A stretch of DNA of 19,319 nt from Spirosoma rhododendri (GTDB lineage: Bacteria; Bacteroidota; Bacteroidia; Cytophagales; Spirosomataceae). The stretch covers positions 1 through 19,319 of the forward strand of contig NZ_CP051679.1 in the NCBI RefSeq assembly GCF_012849055.1, in the 5' to 3' direction. The notes below the pieces were generated by a model, which did not search any database, was not told the origin of the DNA, and worked only from the letters and a program-made list of their open reading frames with translations. The position numbers were made by a program, and so were the translations under genes. This document shows positions 1 to 7,144 of this stretch, in pieces (positions within the stretch are counted from its first letter, which is position 1; the number at the start of each line of letters is the position of its first letter).

Positions 1-404
1 TTATTATAGTTAAGCGTAGTAAAAGAATTGAAAATCAATTCAGCAAAGTACATAGTTAATATATGCTCATTAAAGATATAATCTCCAAAATCTTTGACTA
101 AATCAAACTCTGGATTGTTTATACTCGTAAGTTTAATTGGTATATGAATTCCAAAAAATGGAAGCTCATTGTATTGAGTTTTCTTTTTGTCAATTAGTTG
201 ACAATCTGGCAGTAAGAACCTAAACATCATGCTTTTTCCAGAGCCTCTAGGCCCGTTTAAAAAAACATGCCCTTGCTCAGGTATGGACTTAAAATCGTCG
301 AAAACATCCACAAATAGTTTATGTATAGTTTCAGCACTCGTATTTTCTACTTCTTTTCCTTCAGGGGAAAGAACCACAAATGGGTTTTGTTTGAGAAACT
401 CCAT
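1..404 (-). CDS. ORC/Cdc6-like P-loop ATPase, N-terminal part (gene continues at 19319)
   Basis: This is the first 134 codons plus two bases of an ATPase gene that wraps across the window ends. It starts at ATG 402-404, 15 nt after the HD gene stops. Residues 51-58 read GPRGSGKS, a clear Walker A loop for binding ATP phosphates, preceded by a hydrophobic strand (HVFLN). The frame reaches base 1 with no stop, and its split codon AA|T (Asn) is completed by base 19319. The remaining frame then runs on to 17849, giving 624 residues in all. The Walker B segment lies in the other part. I infer a nucleotide-driven sensor or loader in a conflict system; the substrate cannot be seen. The ATP-binding assignment is firm, and the family (ORC/Cdc6-like AAA as found in bacterial mobile islands) is moderately sure. 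Confidence 0.85.
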   Translation of the reverse strand, partial: MEFLKQNPFVVLSPEGKEVENTSAETIHKLFVDVFDDFKSIPEQGHVFLNGPRGSGKSMMFRFLLPDCQLIDKKKTQYNELPFFGIHIPIKLTSINNPEFDLVKDFGDYIFNEHILTMYFAELIFNSFTTLNYN

Positions 405-419
405 GTTATTAAATATTTT

Positions 420-1484
420 TTAACTTATTCTGCTTGAAGAAATGTAATCGCTCAAATTTTGTCCGCTCCAATGCCCTCCATTCTTCCTAATTTGATCACC
501 ACATAACTCTATAATAGATAAAGTATCGCTCGGATAACCCTTCTCTATCAATTCATATGATATCCTTACTTCATGAGTTATATCTCGGTGTTCTAATTCA
601 ATTGAAACGTGAAGTTTATTTATAGAAATATAAGGGCGTAAGAATCTCATACAATAGACAGTTTCATAATGTGACTTTACGGTTCTCGAAAAAATCTCAT
701 CTAATAAAAAAATGTCTTCGTATGTTTCTTTTTCAGAAACGTATTTTGGGAACTTAATTTTTGCATCATTTACTTTTATATGATAATCGAAATTTACTAT
801 TCCTGTATTCGGAGATATGTCTGTGTCGAATAAGCTTTCAGCATGTTTTTGGTGAATTATACTACCTCGTGTAATCATTCCCTTACTTAGCATATAGGAC
901 ATTGCTCTTTCTACGTCATCTGCGAACTCGTCTGCTAACCTTAAGAGTGCAGCAAGAAATTGTGGTCTAATACGCCGATCACCATTGAATAGAACTGGTT
1001 TGAGTAAATTACCTATCTTATCCTTTTCTTTTTTACCATCTTTAATATAGCTACCTGCATGGCAACTTGCAATAAAGCCAATATTTTTTAAAGTTATTGA
1101 GTCAATAATACCTTGGATACCCAACTCCTCAAAAATGCTTATAGCTCGATTCTCATGTTCTTCTCGCCCTTCAATATTTTTAATGTCATGAATTTGTATA
1201 GCTACTAATAATACAAATGATTCAAAGGGTGTTATAGTTGCTTGATCATAAGATAATAATCTAGAAACTTGTTTAATCACTTTTTTAATATGTGATTCGT
1301 CATGCCATGTCAACGATGTACCATCATTACTGTCAGCACCAAGATTAACTTGGCTATGTACAGGTTTTAGCTTCGAAGCAATTGTGCTATATGTTGACAC
1401 ATAGTCTGTAGAGCTGGGAAACTCATCCGCATTTAGCGATAAAAACCATTGTTCAAAATTGCCTTTATGTTTAGAAAAATCCAT
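420..1484 (-). CDS. HD-domain metal-dependent phosphohydrolase-like protein (354 aa)
   Basis: HD-superfamily signature residues occur in the expected order in the N-terminal half: His65 (in WHDESH), the His99-Asp100 pair (IQIHD), His110, His142 and Asp185 (LLRLADEFAD). HD proteins use such residues to hold one or two metal ions and cleave phosphate esters of nucleotides or nucleic acids. The closest remembered relatives are HD domains from bacterial conflict systems (the HD-CE type); this is from memory of the motif pattern. The C-terminal ~150 residues have no motif I recognise. There is no signal peptide or membrane segment, so it should be cytosolic. It is the second gene of the four-gene operon, 7 nt after the methyltransferase and 15 nt before the ATPase. 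In this context it could be the effector that destroys a nucleotide or nucleic acid, which is inference. Confidence 0.82.
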   Translation of the reverse strand: MDFSKHKGNFEQWFLSLNADEFPSSTDYVSTYSTIASKLKPVHSQVNLGADSNDGTSLTWHDESHIKKVIKQVSRLLSYDQATITPFESFVLLVAIQIHDIKNIEGREEHENRAISIFEELGIQGIIDSITLKNIGFIASCHAGSYIKDGKKEKDKIGNLLKPVLFNGDRRIRPQFLAALLRLADEFADDVERAMSYMLSKGMITRGSIIHQKHAESLFDTDISPNTGIVNFDYHIKVNDAKIKFPKYVSEKETYEDIFLLDEIFSRTVKSHYETVYCMRFLRPYISINKLHVSIELEHRDITHEVRISYELIEKGYPSDTLSIIELCGDQIRKNGGHWSGQNLSDYISSSRIS

Positions 1485-1491
1485 TGTGTGG

Positions 1492-2556
1492 CTAATATGT
1501 CAAAATTTGATTAAAAATTGCTTTTGCAAGAATTGGGGGAACTGAGTTCCCAACTTGTTCTTGTTGAAAACCTATACTCCCATAAAAATGGAAAGTATCT
1601 GGAAAAGATTGCAGCCTTGCAGCTTCCCGAACACTCAAACCTCTATCTTCTGTAGGATGTATTAACATATTTTTTCTATAGTTACCAAGAACTATAGACG
1701 GAGAATCACCTTTTAATCGATGATATATTCCAGTATGACATCTAGAATGATCCTTGTAGTTACTCATTAAATTTGAAGGTATATTCTGCCAGTTTCCACC
1801 TTGAGGAATATGATTATACCTTTTTAATACTATGTCATTGTTTCTTGTAACGTTGTTATTAACTGATTTCAAAGAATTTTCTCTCAAAAGAGTTTGGTAC
1901 GTGTTTTGAGGCGTTGATTTATAATCCAGTTCTTGAAAATTGGCACCATTATTCAAACTAGGTAGGTCAGACAAAGCATCGTTGACACTCACATATCTCT
2001 TCACATCAGAGGTCGGAAACTTGTAACTTATACCATGTAAAGATCCGACTACAAACACTCTGTTTCTTATTTGTGGAATTCCATAATCAGCAGCATTTAA
2101 AATTGAGTATGAAGTATTATATCCTAGTTCTTTTAGACCTTTTTGTATTTCTTCAAAAAAATAGCCGTTTTCAGTTTCAACTATACCCTTCACATTTTCA
2201 ACAATTATCCAATCTGGTCTTATAAATTTAGCAACCCTCAAATATTCTTTAAAAAGCCAATTATTCGAATTTTCTTTATTTCTGTTTTTTTGATTTGAAG
2301 TAGAAAATCCTTTACAAGGAGGACCCCCAAATAAAATTTTGACAGTAGACTTGTCACTACATATAGATTCATTTTCAAAATTTATTTCTCTTATGTCTTT
2401 ATTATATACTTTTGTATCAAAATGATTCTTCTTGTATGTGTATGCTGCATATTTATCTATTTCAACTGCGATTTTCACATCAATTCCTGCATTTGTTGCT
2501 CCGATTGACATTCCTCCAGCTCCTGAAAATATATCTATACCTACATAATTTATCAT
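1492..2556 (-). CDS. C5-cytosine DNA methyltransferase (354 aa)
   Basis: The gene encodes a complete S-adenosylmethionine-dependent enzyme that methylates carbon 5 of cytosine in DNA. All main motifs are present: motif I DIFSGAGGMSIG (from residue 8, cofactor binding), motif IV GGPPCKGFS with catalytic Cys81, motif VI ENVKG (residues 120-124), motif VIII QIRNR (162-166), the RGLSVREAARLQSFPD segment (305-320) and motif X QVGNSVPP (334-341). The stretch at about 180-280 is the target-recognition region, so the site cannot be read from sequence. It is the first gene of the AT-rich operon. No restriction endonuclease is encoded beside it or elsewhere on the plasmid, so it may mark self DNA for the HD/ATPase/unknown proteins, or be a solitary methyltransferase. 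The start ATG at 2554-2556 places motif I normally. Confidence 0.95.
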   Translation of the reverse strand: MINYVGIDIFSGAGGMSIGATNAGIDVKIAVEIDKYAAYTYKKNHFDTKVYNKDIREINFENESICSDKSTVKILFGGPPCKGFSTSNQKNRNKENSNNWLFKEYLRVAKFIRPDWIIVENVKGIVETENGYFFEEIQKGLKELGYNTSYSILNAADYGIPQIRNRVFVVGSLHGISYKFPTSDVKRYVSVNDALSDLPSLNNGANFQELDYKSTPQNTYQTLLRENSLKSVNNNVTRNNDIVLKRYNHIPQGGNWQNIPSNLMSNYKDHSRCHTGIYHRLKGDSPSIVLGNYRKNMLIHPTEDRGLSVREAARLQSFPDTFHFYGSIGFQQEQVGNSVPPILAKAIFNQILTY

Positions 2557-2650
2557 ATTGTTCTGTTTTGTCAGCCTTTTATAAAGGTCTTTTATTTTTA
2601 GTGAGAATGAACAGTTATTTTTTTGATGATTTATTATTTAATCACTTTCT

Positions 2651-2658
2651 CAAAGCTA
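2651..2658 (-). promoter_or_regulatory. Candidate -7 box of the accessory operon
   Basis: Read on the minus strand this is TAGCTTTG, matching the Bacteroidota -7 consensus TAnnTTTG, about 95 bp upstream of the methyltransferase ATG. A matching -33 TTTG is not evident at the usual distance, so the call is tentative. Between the box and the gene, 2575-2587 is a 13-bp palindrome (CCTTTTATAAAGG) that could be an operator or a leader hairpin. Confidence 0.35.
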
Positions 2659-3117
2659 AACGCTTTTAAGGAAGTGAGTGATATTTAACACTAATTGGTG
2701 GTGCGACTTCATAAGAAGAAATTTATCCTTGTTATTCATTATTTTCGAGTTAAGTTATTTAAAAATAAGCTGTGGAATTTCTTTTGCTTTTAATCGTAGC
2801 CTCACAAGGAAAAGGCTTTTTGACACGTTACCGCAAAAATGCAACTTTTTTTCCATATGCTTGCATAGAATTCTTGTAACGTTATCTCAATGGTTACATC
2901 TGCACATACTGCTATAAATTGTTCACGGAATTCTTTCCGGTTACTTCCAGCAATCAGACCTGTAAACTCGCTTGGCTAGAAACGTATTACTGCTTCTCCT
3001 TAGGGTCGCACTCTAAAAATTGTAAATTGTTTGGTTTTCGCTAATCGCATGACAAGGTGAGCGGGAGCGGGTTATGCCTGCTTCTTGCCAAGGGAATGCC
3101 GAAGTCAACTGATTATC
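2659..3117. other. Intergenic stretch without a convincing gene
   Basis: The left part is AT-rich and the right part becomes more GC-rich, so the composition break between accessory operon and plasmid backbone falls here. Open frames exist (for example 2678-2917 on the plus strand), but their translations are rich in Phe, Leu, Cys and Trp and show no domain, so I do not call them. A small inverted repeat TGTAAC/GTTACA lies near 2875-2897. I see no RNA gene. Confidence 0.5.
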
Positions 3118-3318
3118 CTAAAAATCTAGACTCTCGCCCAGCTGGCGGGTCTAACCGTTCCGTTTCGCTTGGCTATCGAAGGGGACGGGGGTGGTAGGTT
3201 CGGGAGTTACTAGTTCAGTTACTGATACTTGGTCAGGTCCTTGCCCGATAAACAAACTTTTTACTTCGATTTCAATGCGTATAAAGTTCTGTTTATGGAC
3301 TGGTTAGTAGCGGTCTTA
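3118..3318 (-). pseudogene. Decayed C-terminal fragment of a second TraG/VirD4-like coupling protein
   Basis: The minus-strand translation ends RNG-stop-TRQLGESLDF-stop. It mirrors the C-terminus of the intact coupling protein at 3816-5606, which has NF.QI..DIESLFTG near the start of its tail, then PTTP, then ERNG and finally LPGENLDF. The fragment has SLFIGQGP and PTTPVP in matching places, one in-frame stop after RNG, and a frameshift near 3290-3300, where the TATNQS frame changes to the HKQNF frame. Only about the last 65 codons survive. It lies in the same orientation just beyond the terminator of the mobilization operon. The two copies are clearly diverged, so this is not a recent duplication. 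It may be a scar of a mobilization module replaced by recombination. Confidence 0.8.
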
Positions 3319-3409
3319 ACTAGTATAGTATCCGATTTTCAACATAAGACACTGTATACAATACCCCTCTGAAAAGTGCAATTTATTAGCGCGTTAGAAA
3401 GGAATGAAA

Positions 3410-3446
3410 AAACGGGCTGGCGACATTATACGTCGCCAGCCCGTTT
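3410..3446 (-). terminator. Rho-independent terminator of the mobilization operon
   Basis: A perfect 15-bp stem (3410-3424 with 3432-3446, AAACGGGCTGGCGAC and its complement) encloses a 7-nt loop. On the minus strand it is followed by six T residues (3412-3407). It lies 15 nt after the stop of the 74-residue gene and so ends the minus-strand mob transcript. Confidence 0.9.
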
Positions 3447-3460
3447 CACAGTATAGCACG

Positions 3461-3685
3461 CTAGTAACGTTCATCAAGGTGTTCTTCGCCATTGATGAAT
3501 GTACGCCGTATTTGGCCCCTAAACGTCAGTGTACAAAGTCGGTTAGCTAATCTGTGGGCTAGCTGTGAGCTTTCAGCGTTAACGTTAAACGACTGTTCAG
3601 CATAATCATAAACTTGACCAGATATGGGATCAGTCGATGCTTCTCTAACGACCCGAACACTATAGGTTTGTGAAGCTGTTTGCAT
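3461..3685 (-). CDS. Small hypothetical protein (74 aa) at the end of the mob operon
   Basis: I do not recognise this gene. The product is a soluble 74-residue protein with an N-terminal stretch that could form beta strands (TYSVRVVREAS) and a polar C-terminus (NGEEHLDERY), and no catalytic motif. It starts at ATG 3683-3685, about 130 nt after the coupling-protein gene on the same strand, and is followed immediately by the strong terminator at 3410-3446. This supports a real transcribed gene and membership in the mobilization operon. Any role in DNA transfer is inferred from position only. Confidence 0.6.
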   Translation of the reverse strand: MQTASQTYSVRVVREASTDPISGQVYDYAEQSFNVNAESSQLAHRLANRLCTLTFRGQIRRTFINGEEHLDERY

Positions 3686-3688
3686 AAA

Positions 3689-3763
3689 TCATAACTTAGG
3701 TTTTTTACGCTCCTGCACTACTTGTTCCGCTTGTCTAGCGGCTTGCTGTTTATTATGACGGCT
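3689..3763 (-). pseudogene. Possible C-terminal remnant of a lost gene
   Basis: One minus-strand frame reads RHNKQQAARQAEQVVQERK and then KPKL-stop, ending 3 nt before the next gene's ATG. It looks like the charged helical tail of a real protein, but a TGA at 3764-3766 closes the frame upstream and no start codon is available. It may be the end of a gene that once lay between the coupling protein and the 74-residue protein, or chance. Confidence 0.25.
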
Positions 3764-3815
3764 TCACCAAAGATTATTTGCTTTCGTATACCTGCGCCAG
3801 CTAAAGGATTGTCGC

Positions 3816-5606
3816 TTAAAAATCCAGATTCTCGCCAGGCAGTGGTTGGCTGTTGCTTAAGTTATGGCCATTCCGTTCTGGCTGGGGTATGCCATCAGTA
3901 GAACCAGGTGTAGTAGGGCGTGGTGTGGTCGGTGACTGAGCCTGTCCGTTGCTAGGGGACCTGCCTGTAAACAAACTTTCTATGTCAGCCTGAATCTGGG
4001 CAAAATTGTCCTTAATAGCCTGCGTGGTCGCTCGGGTGACGGGGTTCAGCTCCGGTATAGGCCCTGGCTCTGGGGCGTCAATCTCGGCTTTGAAACTGCT
4101 GAAGTCAGAATTCACTAACTGCCCATAAAACTCACCCACTTTCAATTCCAGTACATCTTGCATCTTGACCCGATTACGCTCTACGTAGCTGTGGGCCATG
4201 CTGCGCCCCTCGGTCTTCTGATAGTTACGGTTGCTCTCGCTCTCCCCCTGGGTGCGCTGCTCCACATCTTGTTTACCCCAAATGTCACTAATGTACTGCG
4301 CTGTCTCCCGGTGGCCTACCCGCCCGAAAAACTGGTTGTTCAGGTTAGCCAGTAGGGCGTCCTTCTTGGTGCGGCCGTACATATCTTCAATCTGGCTGAT
4401 GTCCTGCGCTCCAAACACGGTTGCGATCTTATTGCTGCGCCCGGTGGACGGTAGCTGATCAAAGTTGGGAATAAACATGGTAGGGGCCTCGTCGAGAATA
4501 ACCGCTGACGGCGTCTTACCTAGCCGGTTCATTTGCTTGATGGCCACCGTCGCCAGCAGGGCCAACACCGGCGAGAAGGTAGCCGACAGTGTCGGCGAGT
4601 TACCCAGCGTGACAAATTTGGGTCGGGCTGGATCGTTGATATCAAGCGTAAAATCATTACCCGACAGGACCCATACAATCTCTTTGGTGTTGATCCGGCG
4701 CAGAGCCGTTTGCAGCGTGGCTACTACGCCCGCCGTTTGATTGCCCGCTTTGCTCTGCACCGATTCGCGTAGACTGGCCACTGTGCCCCGCGTTTCCAGA
4801 TTGGTCGATAACAGGGCCACGACATCAGCAGTCGGCTGAAAGGCTAAAGCCATTACGTGGGGTAACGTACAGTACTGGGGATATTCCTCGCGCAAAAACC
4901 AGATCAGCGCTGTCAGGTAGCTGTGGGCTGAATCCACCCAGAAATCTGACTTCTTGATGGCTTCGGGTTTGAGATTGTACATAATCGCCCGGGCGTACTC
5001 ATCAGCGTGACTCTGGGTAGGCATCGTATCAGGATGCAGGGGGTTGACCCGGTGCGAGTACGTCAGATCCTCAAAGTTGACGTAGTACATCATCCGGGGC
5101 GTGTTCGTATGGTGCATGGCCCAGGTAGCTACCCGGGCCAGCGTGGGGAACTTGAAATCATACAGTAACCCGGCGTGACCCTGCTGGATAGTTTGTTGAA
5201 TGATCGGCTCGATCACGCTGCGACTCTTACCCGCTCCGGCTCCACCAACGACTAACACCCCGCGTTCCGGTTCGGTGATGTGAATGTATGGTATCTTACG
5301 CGTCCTGGTCTTGATCGTGTACACACTCTGAAGCACGCGCTGGCCGGTAGCCGTCGTATCGCTGGTGGGGCTAATACCGAAGGCTTTCTTCTGACTGGTC
5401 AACCCGATGTAGGCACTATACCCGCCTAGTCCCAGGGCGAGCCAGAACGTACCTTCTTCGGCTAGGTGGCCAAACCAAGCGCTCTTGTACAGGCCTAGTA
5501 CCGAGAAGGTAAACCAGATGATGCCTTTGAAGATGTAGAAGCAGAAGACAAAAACGAAAGCAACGCTCAGCAGGCGTTTAGCCAGGCTGTCTTGGGAGAG
5601 AGTCAT
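3816..5606 (-). CDS. VirD4/TraG-type coupling protein (596 aa)
   Basis: This is a membrane-anchored ATPase that delivers the relaxase-DNA complex to a type IV secretion channel. The N-terminus has two hydrophobic segments (about residues 12-38 and 52-68), as in VirD4 proteins. Walker A is GGAGAGKS (121-128) and Walker B is AVILDE (368-373), followed by PTMFIP. The region around 388-440 (STGRSNKIATVFGAQDISQ, then the FFGRVGH region) matches the TraM-recognition/TraG C-terminal fold. The last ~70 residues are a disordered Pro/Ser/Thr-rich tail. It starts 4 nt after the relaxase stop, so the genes are probably coupled. There is no secretion apparatus on this plasmid, so it must interact with a channel encoded elsewhere. 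A decayed copy of its tail is found at 3118-3318. Confidence 0.92.
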   Translation of the reverse strand: MTLSQDSLAKRLLSVAFVFVFCFYIFKGIIWFTFSVLGLYKSAWFGHLAEEGTFWLALGLGGYSAYIGLTSQKKAFGISPTSDTTATGQRVLQSVYTIKTRTRKIPYIHITEPERGVLVVGGAGAGKSRSVIEPIIQQTIQQGHAGLLYDFKFPTLARVATWAMHHTNTPRMMYYVNFEDLTYSHRVNPLHPDTMPTQSHADEYARAIMYNLKPEAIKKSDFWVDSAHSYLTALIWFLREEYPQYCTLPHVMALAFQPTADVVALLSTNLETRGTVASLRESVQSKAGNQTAGVVATLQTALRRINTKEIVWVLSGNDFTLDINDPARPKFVTLGNSPTLSATFSPVLALLATVAIKQMNRLGKTPSAVILDEAPTMFIPNFDQLPSTGRSNKIATVFGAQDISQIEDMYGRTKKDALLANLNNQFFGRVGHRETAQYISDIWGKQDVEQRTQGESESNRNYQKTEGRSMAHSYVERNRVKMQDVLELKVGEFYGQLVNSDFSSFKAEIDAPEPGPIPELNPVTRATTQAIKDNFAQIQADIESLFTGRSPSNGQAQSPTTPRPTTPGSTDGIPQPERNGHNLSNSQPLPGENLDF

Positions 5607-5610
5607 AGGG

Positions 5611-6432
5611 TTATAGGCTTAAGGAGTTGGATTGGGTTTGATCGGGTTGATGACTGCGTTCGCGTAGCGGCTCGATCTGCTGCGGGCGGTCTCTTTCTAT
5701 ACTGGCTTTGATAGCCTGTTCACGGGTGGCTAACCGGTCGATCTGGTGGGCACTGGTGGCGGCTTTGGCGTGGGCAAAGGTTTCGGTCTGCTCACGCTGG
5801 TAGCCCGTCAGGGCGTCAAAGCTGCGCTCGTTGGCCTGAATGAAATTCACCCGGTCGAAGCCGTTGCCGATAGCCCCCCCGGCCTGCCGGTGGTTGGTTA
5901 GCGGAGACAGCGACATCGTCCGCTCCCGGTCGTGTTCCCGCTCTTTGAAGCGGCTGACGATCACGTGTACATGGGTCTGATCGCCTTCTTTGGGCTGGCC
6001 CTTCTGGGCGGTACCGTCCTGCACGGCCTGATCGGTATGGGAGTAGCTGCGGCTGTGCTCAATCTTGGCGAACCATACTAAGTCCCCGCTTTCTATTCCC
6101 TTTCCAAAATTGGCCGCGTAGTTCTCCATGACCTGCCGGGTGTAGGCCCGCAATTGCTCAGTATCGCCAGCAATGTGGGCTAGCTCTTTTTGACTGGGAT
6201 CAACGGTGAAGGTGTAGAATCGATCCTGGCCCGATTTCAGGCCCTGTGCGGCTCCGTTCTGGTCGATGCTGGCCACCACGTCAACGACGCTGACTTTGTC
6301 GTGCTGAGCGCAGAAAAACTCTTCCCGCTGGTTAGGGGCAAGTTGATTATTCTCTTTCTCCAGGTAGTCCGCTAGCCGCTGACAGCTACCGGCATTGGCC
6401 CCTTTGATGGGCGAAGAAAAGTTAGTTACCAT
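5611..6432 (-). CDS. mobB: MobB-type mobilization relaxase (273 aa)
   Basis: The protein fits the Bacteroidota MobB/DUF5712 relaxases, which nick one strand at oriT and stay bound to its 5' end. Visible landmarks are the N-terminal NAGS...LADYLEKEN segment with candidate catalytic Tyr23, WFAKIEH (120-126), and the metal-binding GDQTHVHVIVSR with His154 and His156. These are followed by LSPLTNHR and GFDRVNF, which I recall as family features. After about residue 215 the sequence becomes Gln/Arg-rich and probably disordered. It sits between the accessory protein (4-nt gap) and the coupling protein (4-nt gap), the standard order of this cassette. The motif order is seen directly; which tyrosine is catalytic is inferred. 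Confidence 0.9.
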   Translation of the reverse strand: MVTNFSSPIKGANAGSCQRLADYLEKENNQLAPNQREEFFCAQHDKVSVVDVVASIDQNGAAQGLKSGQDRFYTFTVDPSQKELAHIAGDTEQLRAYTRQVMENYAANFGKGIESGDLVWFAKIEHSRSYSHTDQAVQDGTAQKGQPKEGDQTHVHVIVSRFKEREHDRERTMSLSPLTNHRQAGGAIGNGFDRVNFIQANERSFDALTGYQREQTETFAHAKAATSAHQIDRLATREQAIKASIERDRPQQIEPLRERSHQPDQTQSNSLSL

Positions 6433-6436
6433 CGGC

Positions 6437-6820
6437 TTACATGCTGACGCCGACCTTCTCGGCGATGAGTCGTAACCGCTCGTTCATCTTGCGCAGGTGC
6501 TCGATCTTACCCACCCCCGTCTTGGCGTCGTCCAGCTCGTAGAGCTTCCGGCTGATGAGTACCAACTCGTCTTTGATGGGTCGTAACTGCTCCTTCTCCT
6601 GCTGCTTGATGAAGCTGATTAACCGCCGGTCCAGCGCCTTGATGGCGTCGGTTGGATTATCAGTTTTGTGGTCGCGGGGGTCGGCCTTGGTGGCGTTGAA
6701 ATACTGAATCATCGCTTCGACAAGTCCTTTTTTGGTTAGTCCGTACTGCTTGGCCAATCGGTCCAACTGCTCGACAGTAGTCCGCTCAAGGCTCAGCGTT
6801 GTATGCTCGTGTATTGCCAC
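6437..6820 (-). CDS. mobA: MobA-like accessory mobilization protein (BfmA/BtgA type, 127 aa)
   Basis: A short DNA-binding accessory factor that positions the relaxase at oriT. The N-terminus (TTLSLERTTVEQLDRLAKQ, then YGLTKKGLVEAMIQYF) has the strand-helix-helix pattern of a ribbon-helix-helix protein. The rest (about 60-125) is charged and helical with coiled-coil character. The start is GTG at 6818-6820; no in-frame ATG exists before the VEAMIQ segment, and starting there would destroy the DNA-binding part. It is the first gene of the mob operon. The inverted repeat at 6862-6883, about 40 bp upstream, is a natural binding site for it, either for autoregulation or as part of oriT. Confidence 0.83.
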   Translation of the reverse strand: MAIHEHTTLSLERTTVEQLDRLAKQYGLTKKGLVEAMIQYFNATKADPRDHKTDNPTDAIKALDRRLISFIKQQEKEQLRPIKDELVLISRKLYELDDAKTGVGKIEHLRKMNERLRLIAEKVGVSM

Positions 6821-6861
6821 AACTATTGAAATTTATACTGATAGTCAGATAATTACCAATA

Positions 6862-6883
6862 TGTCATTGCATACACAATGACA
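6862..6883. repeat. Inverted repeat upstream of mobA
   Basis: Perfect 8-bp arms TGTCATTG and CAATGACA (6862-6869, 6876-6883) flank a 6-nt centre. The position upstream of the mob operon suggests a binding site for the ribbon-helix-helix protein, as operator or oriT element. Confidence 0.6.
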
Positions 6884-6913
6884 CGAAAAACAACAAATAA
6901 TTGATTGTCAGTA

Positions 6914-6966
6914 CCTTACGGAGTAAGGCAAGCCTGAGAATGCTGCGTAGCGGCATTCCGGCTTGC
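6914..6966. repeat. Double stem-loop, candidate oriT core
   Basis: There are two adjoining hairpins. The first is CCTTAC (6914-6919) with GTAAGG (6923-6928). The second is two-part: GCAAGCC (6928-6934) with GGCTTGC (6960-6966), and GAATGC (6938-6943) with GCATTC (6953-6958). Position beside the mob operon and above the MobA-like gene is where oriT lies in related plasmids. The nick site cannot be assigned from sequence alone. No poly-T follows on either strand, which argues against a simple terminator. Confidence 0.45.
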
Positions 6967-7144
6967 TCTTTCCAAGACCGTTCCACGCCACCACGCTCCG
7001 CGCTGCCCACCGTCAGGGGGCTACTATCCACGTATCACGCTTTTACGGTGTATACCATCTGGGGAAGTTCCAGTCATATGAAAGACCGCTTTGCTTGGAG
7101 ACCCCACTTGCAATACCCATCTTCGAGTATCACTTGTACAACCT

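Noticed and set aside
229..423. Plus-strand open frame of 64 codons
   Set aside because: It lies antisense to the Walker A part of the ATPase gene, which reads as a real protein.
2678..2917. Plus-strand open frame of 79 codons in the gap after the methyltransferase promoter
   Set aside because: The translation is rich in Phe, Leu, Cys and Trp, with no motif and no promoter or partner gene.
4158..4772. Several plus-strand open frames inside the coupling-protein gene
   Set aside because: They are antisense shadows of a well-supported ATPase gene with intact Walker motifs.
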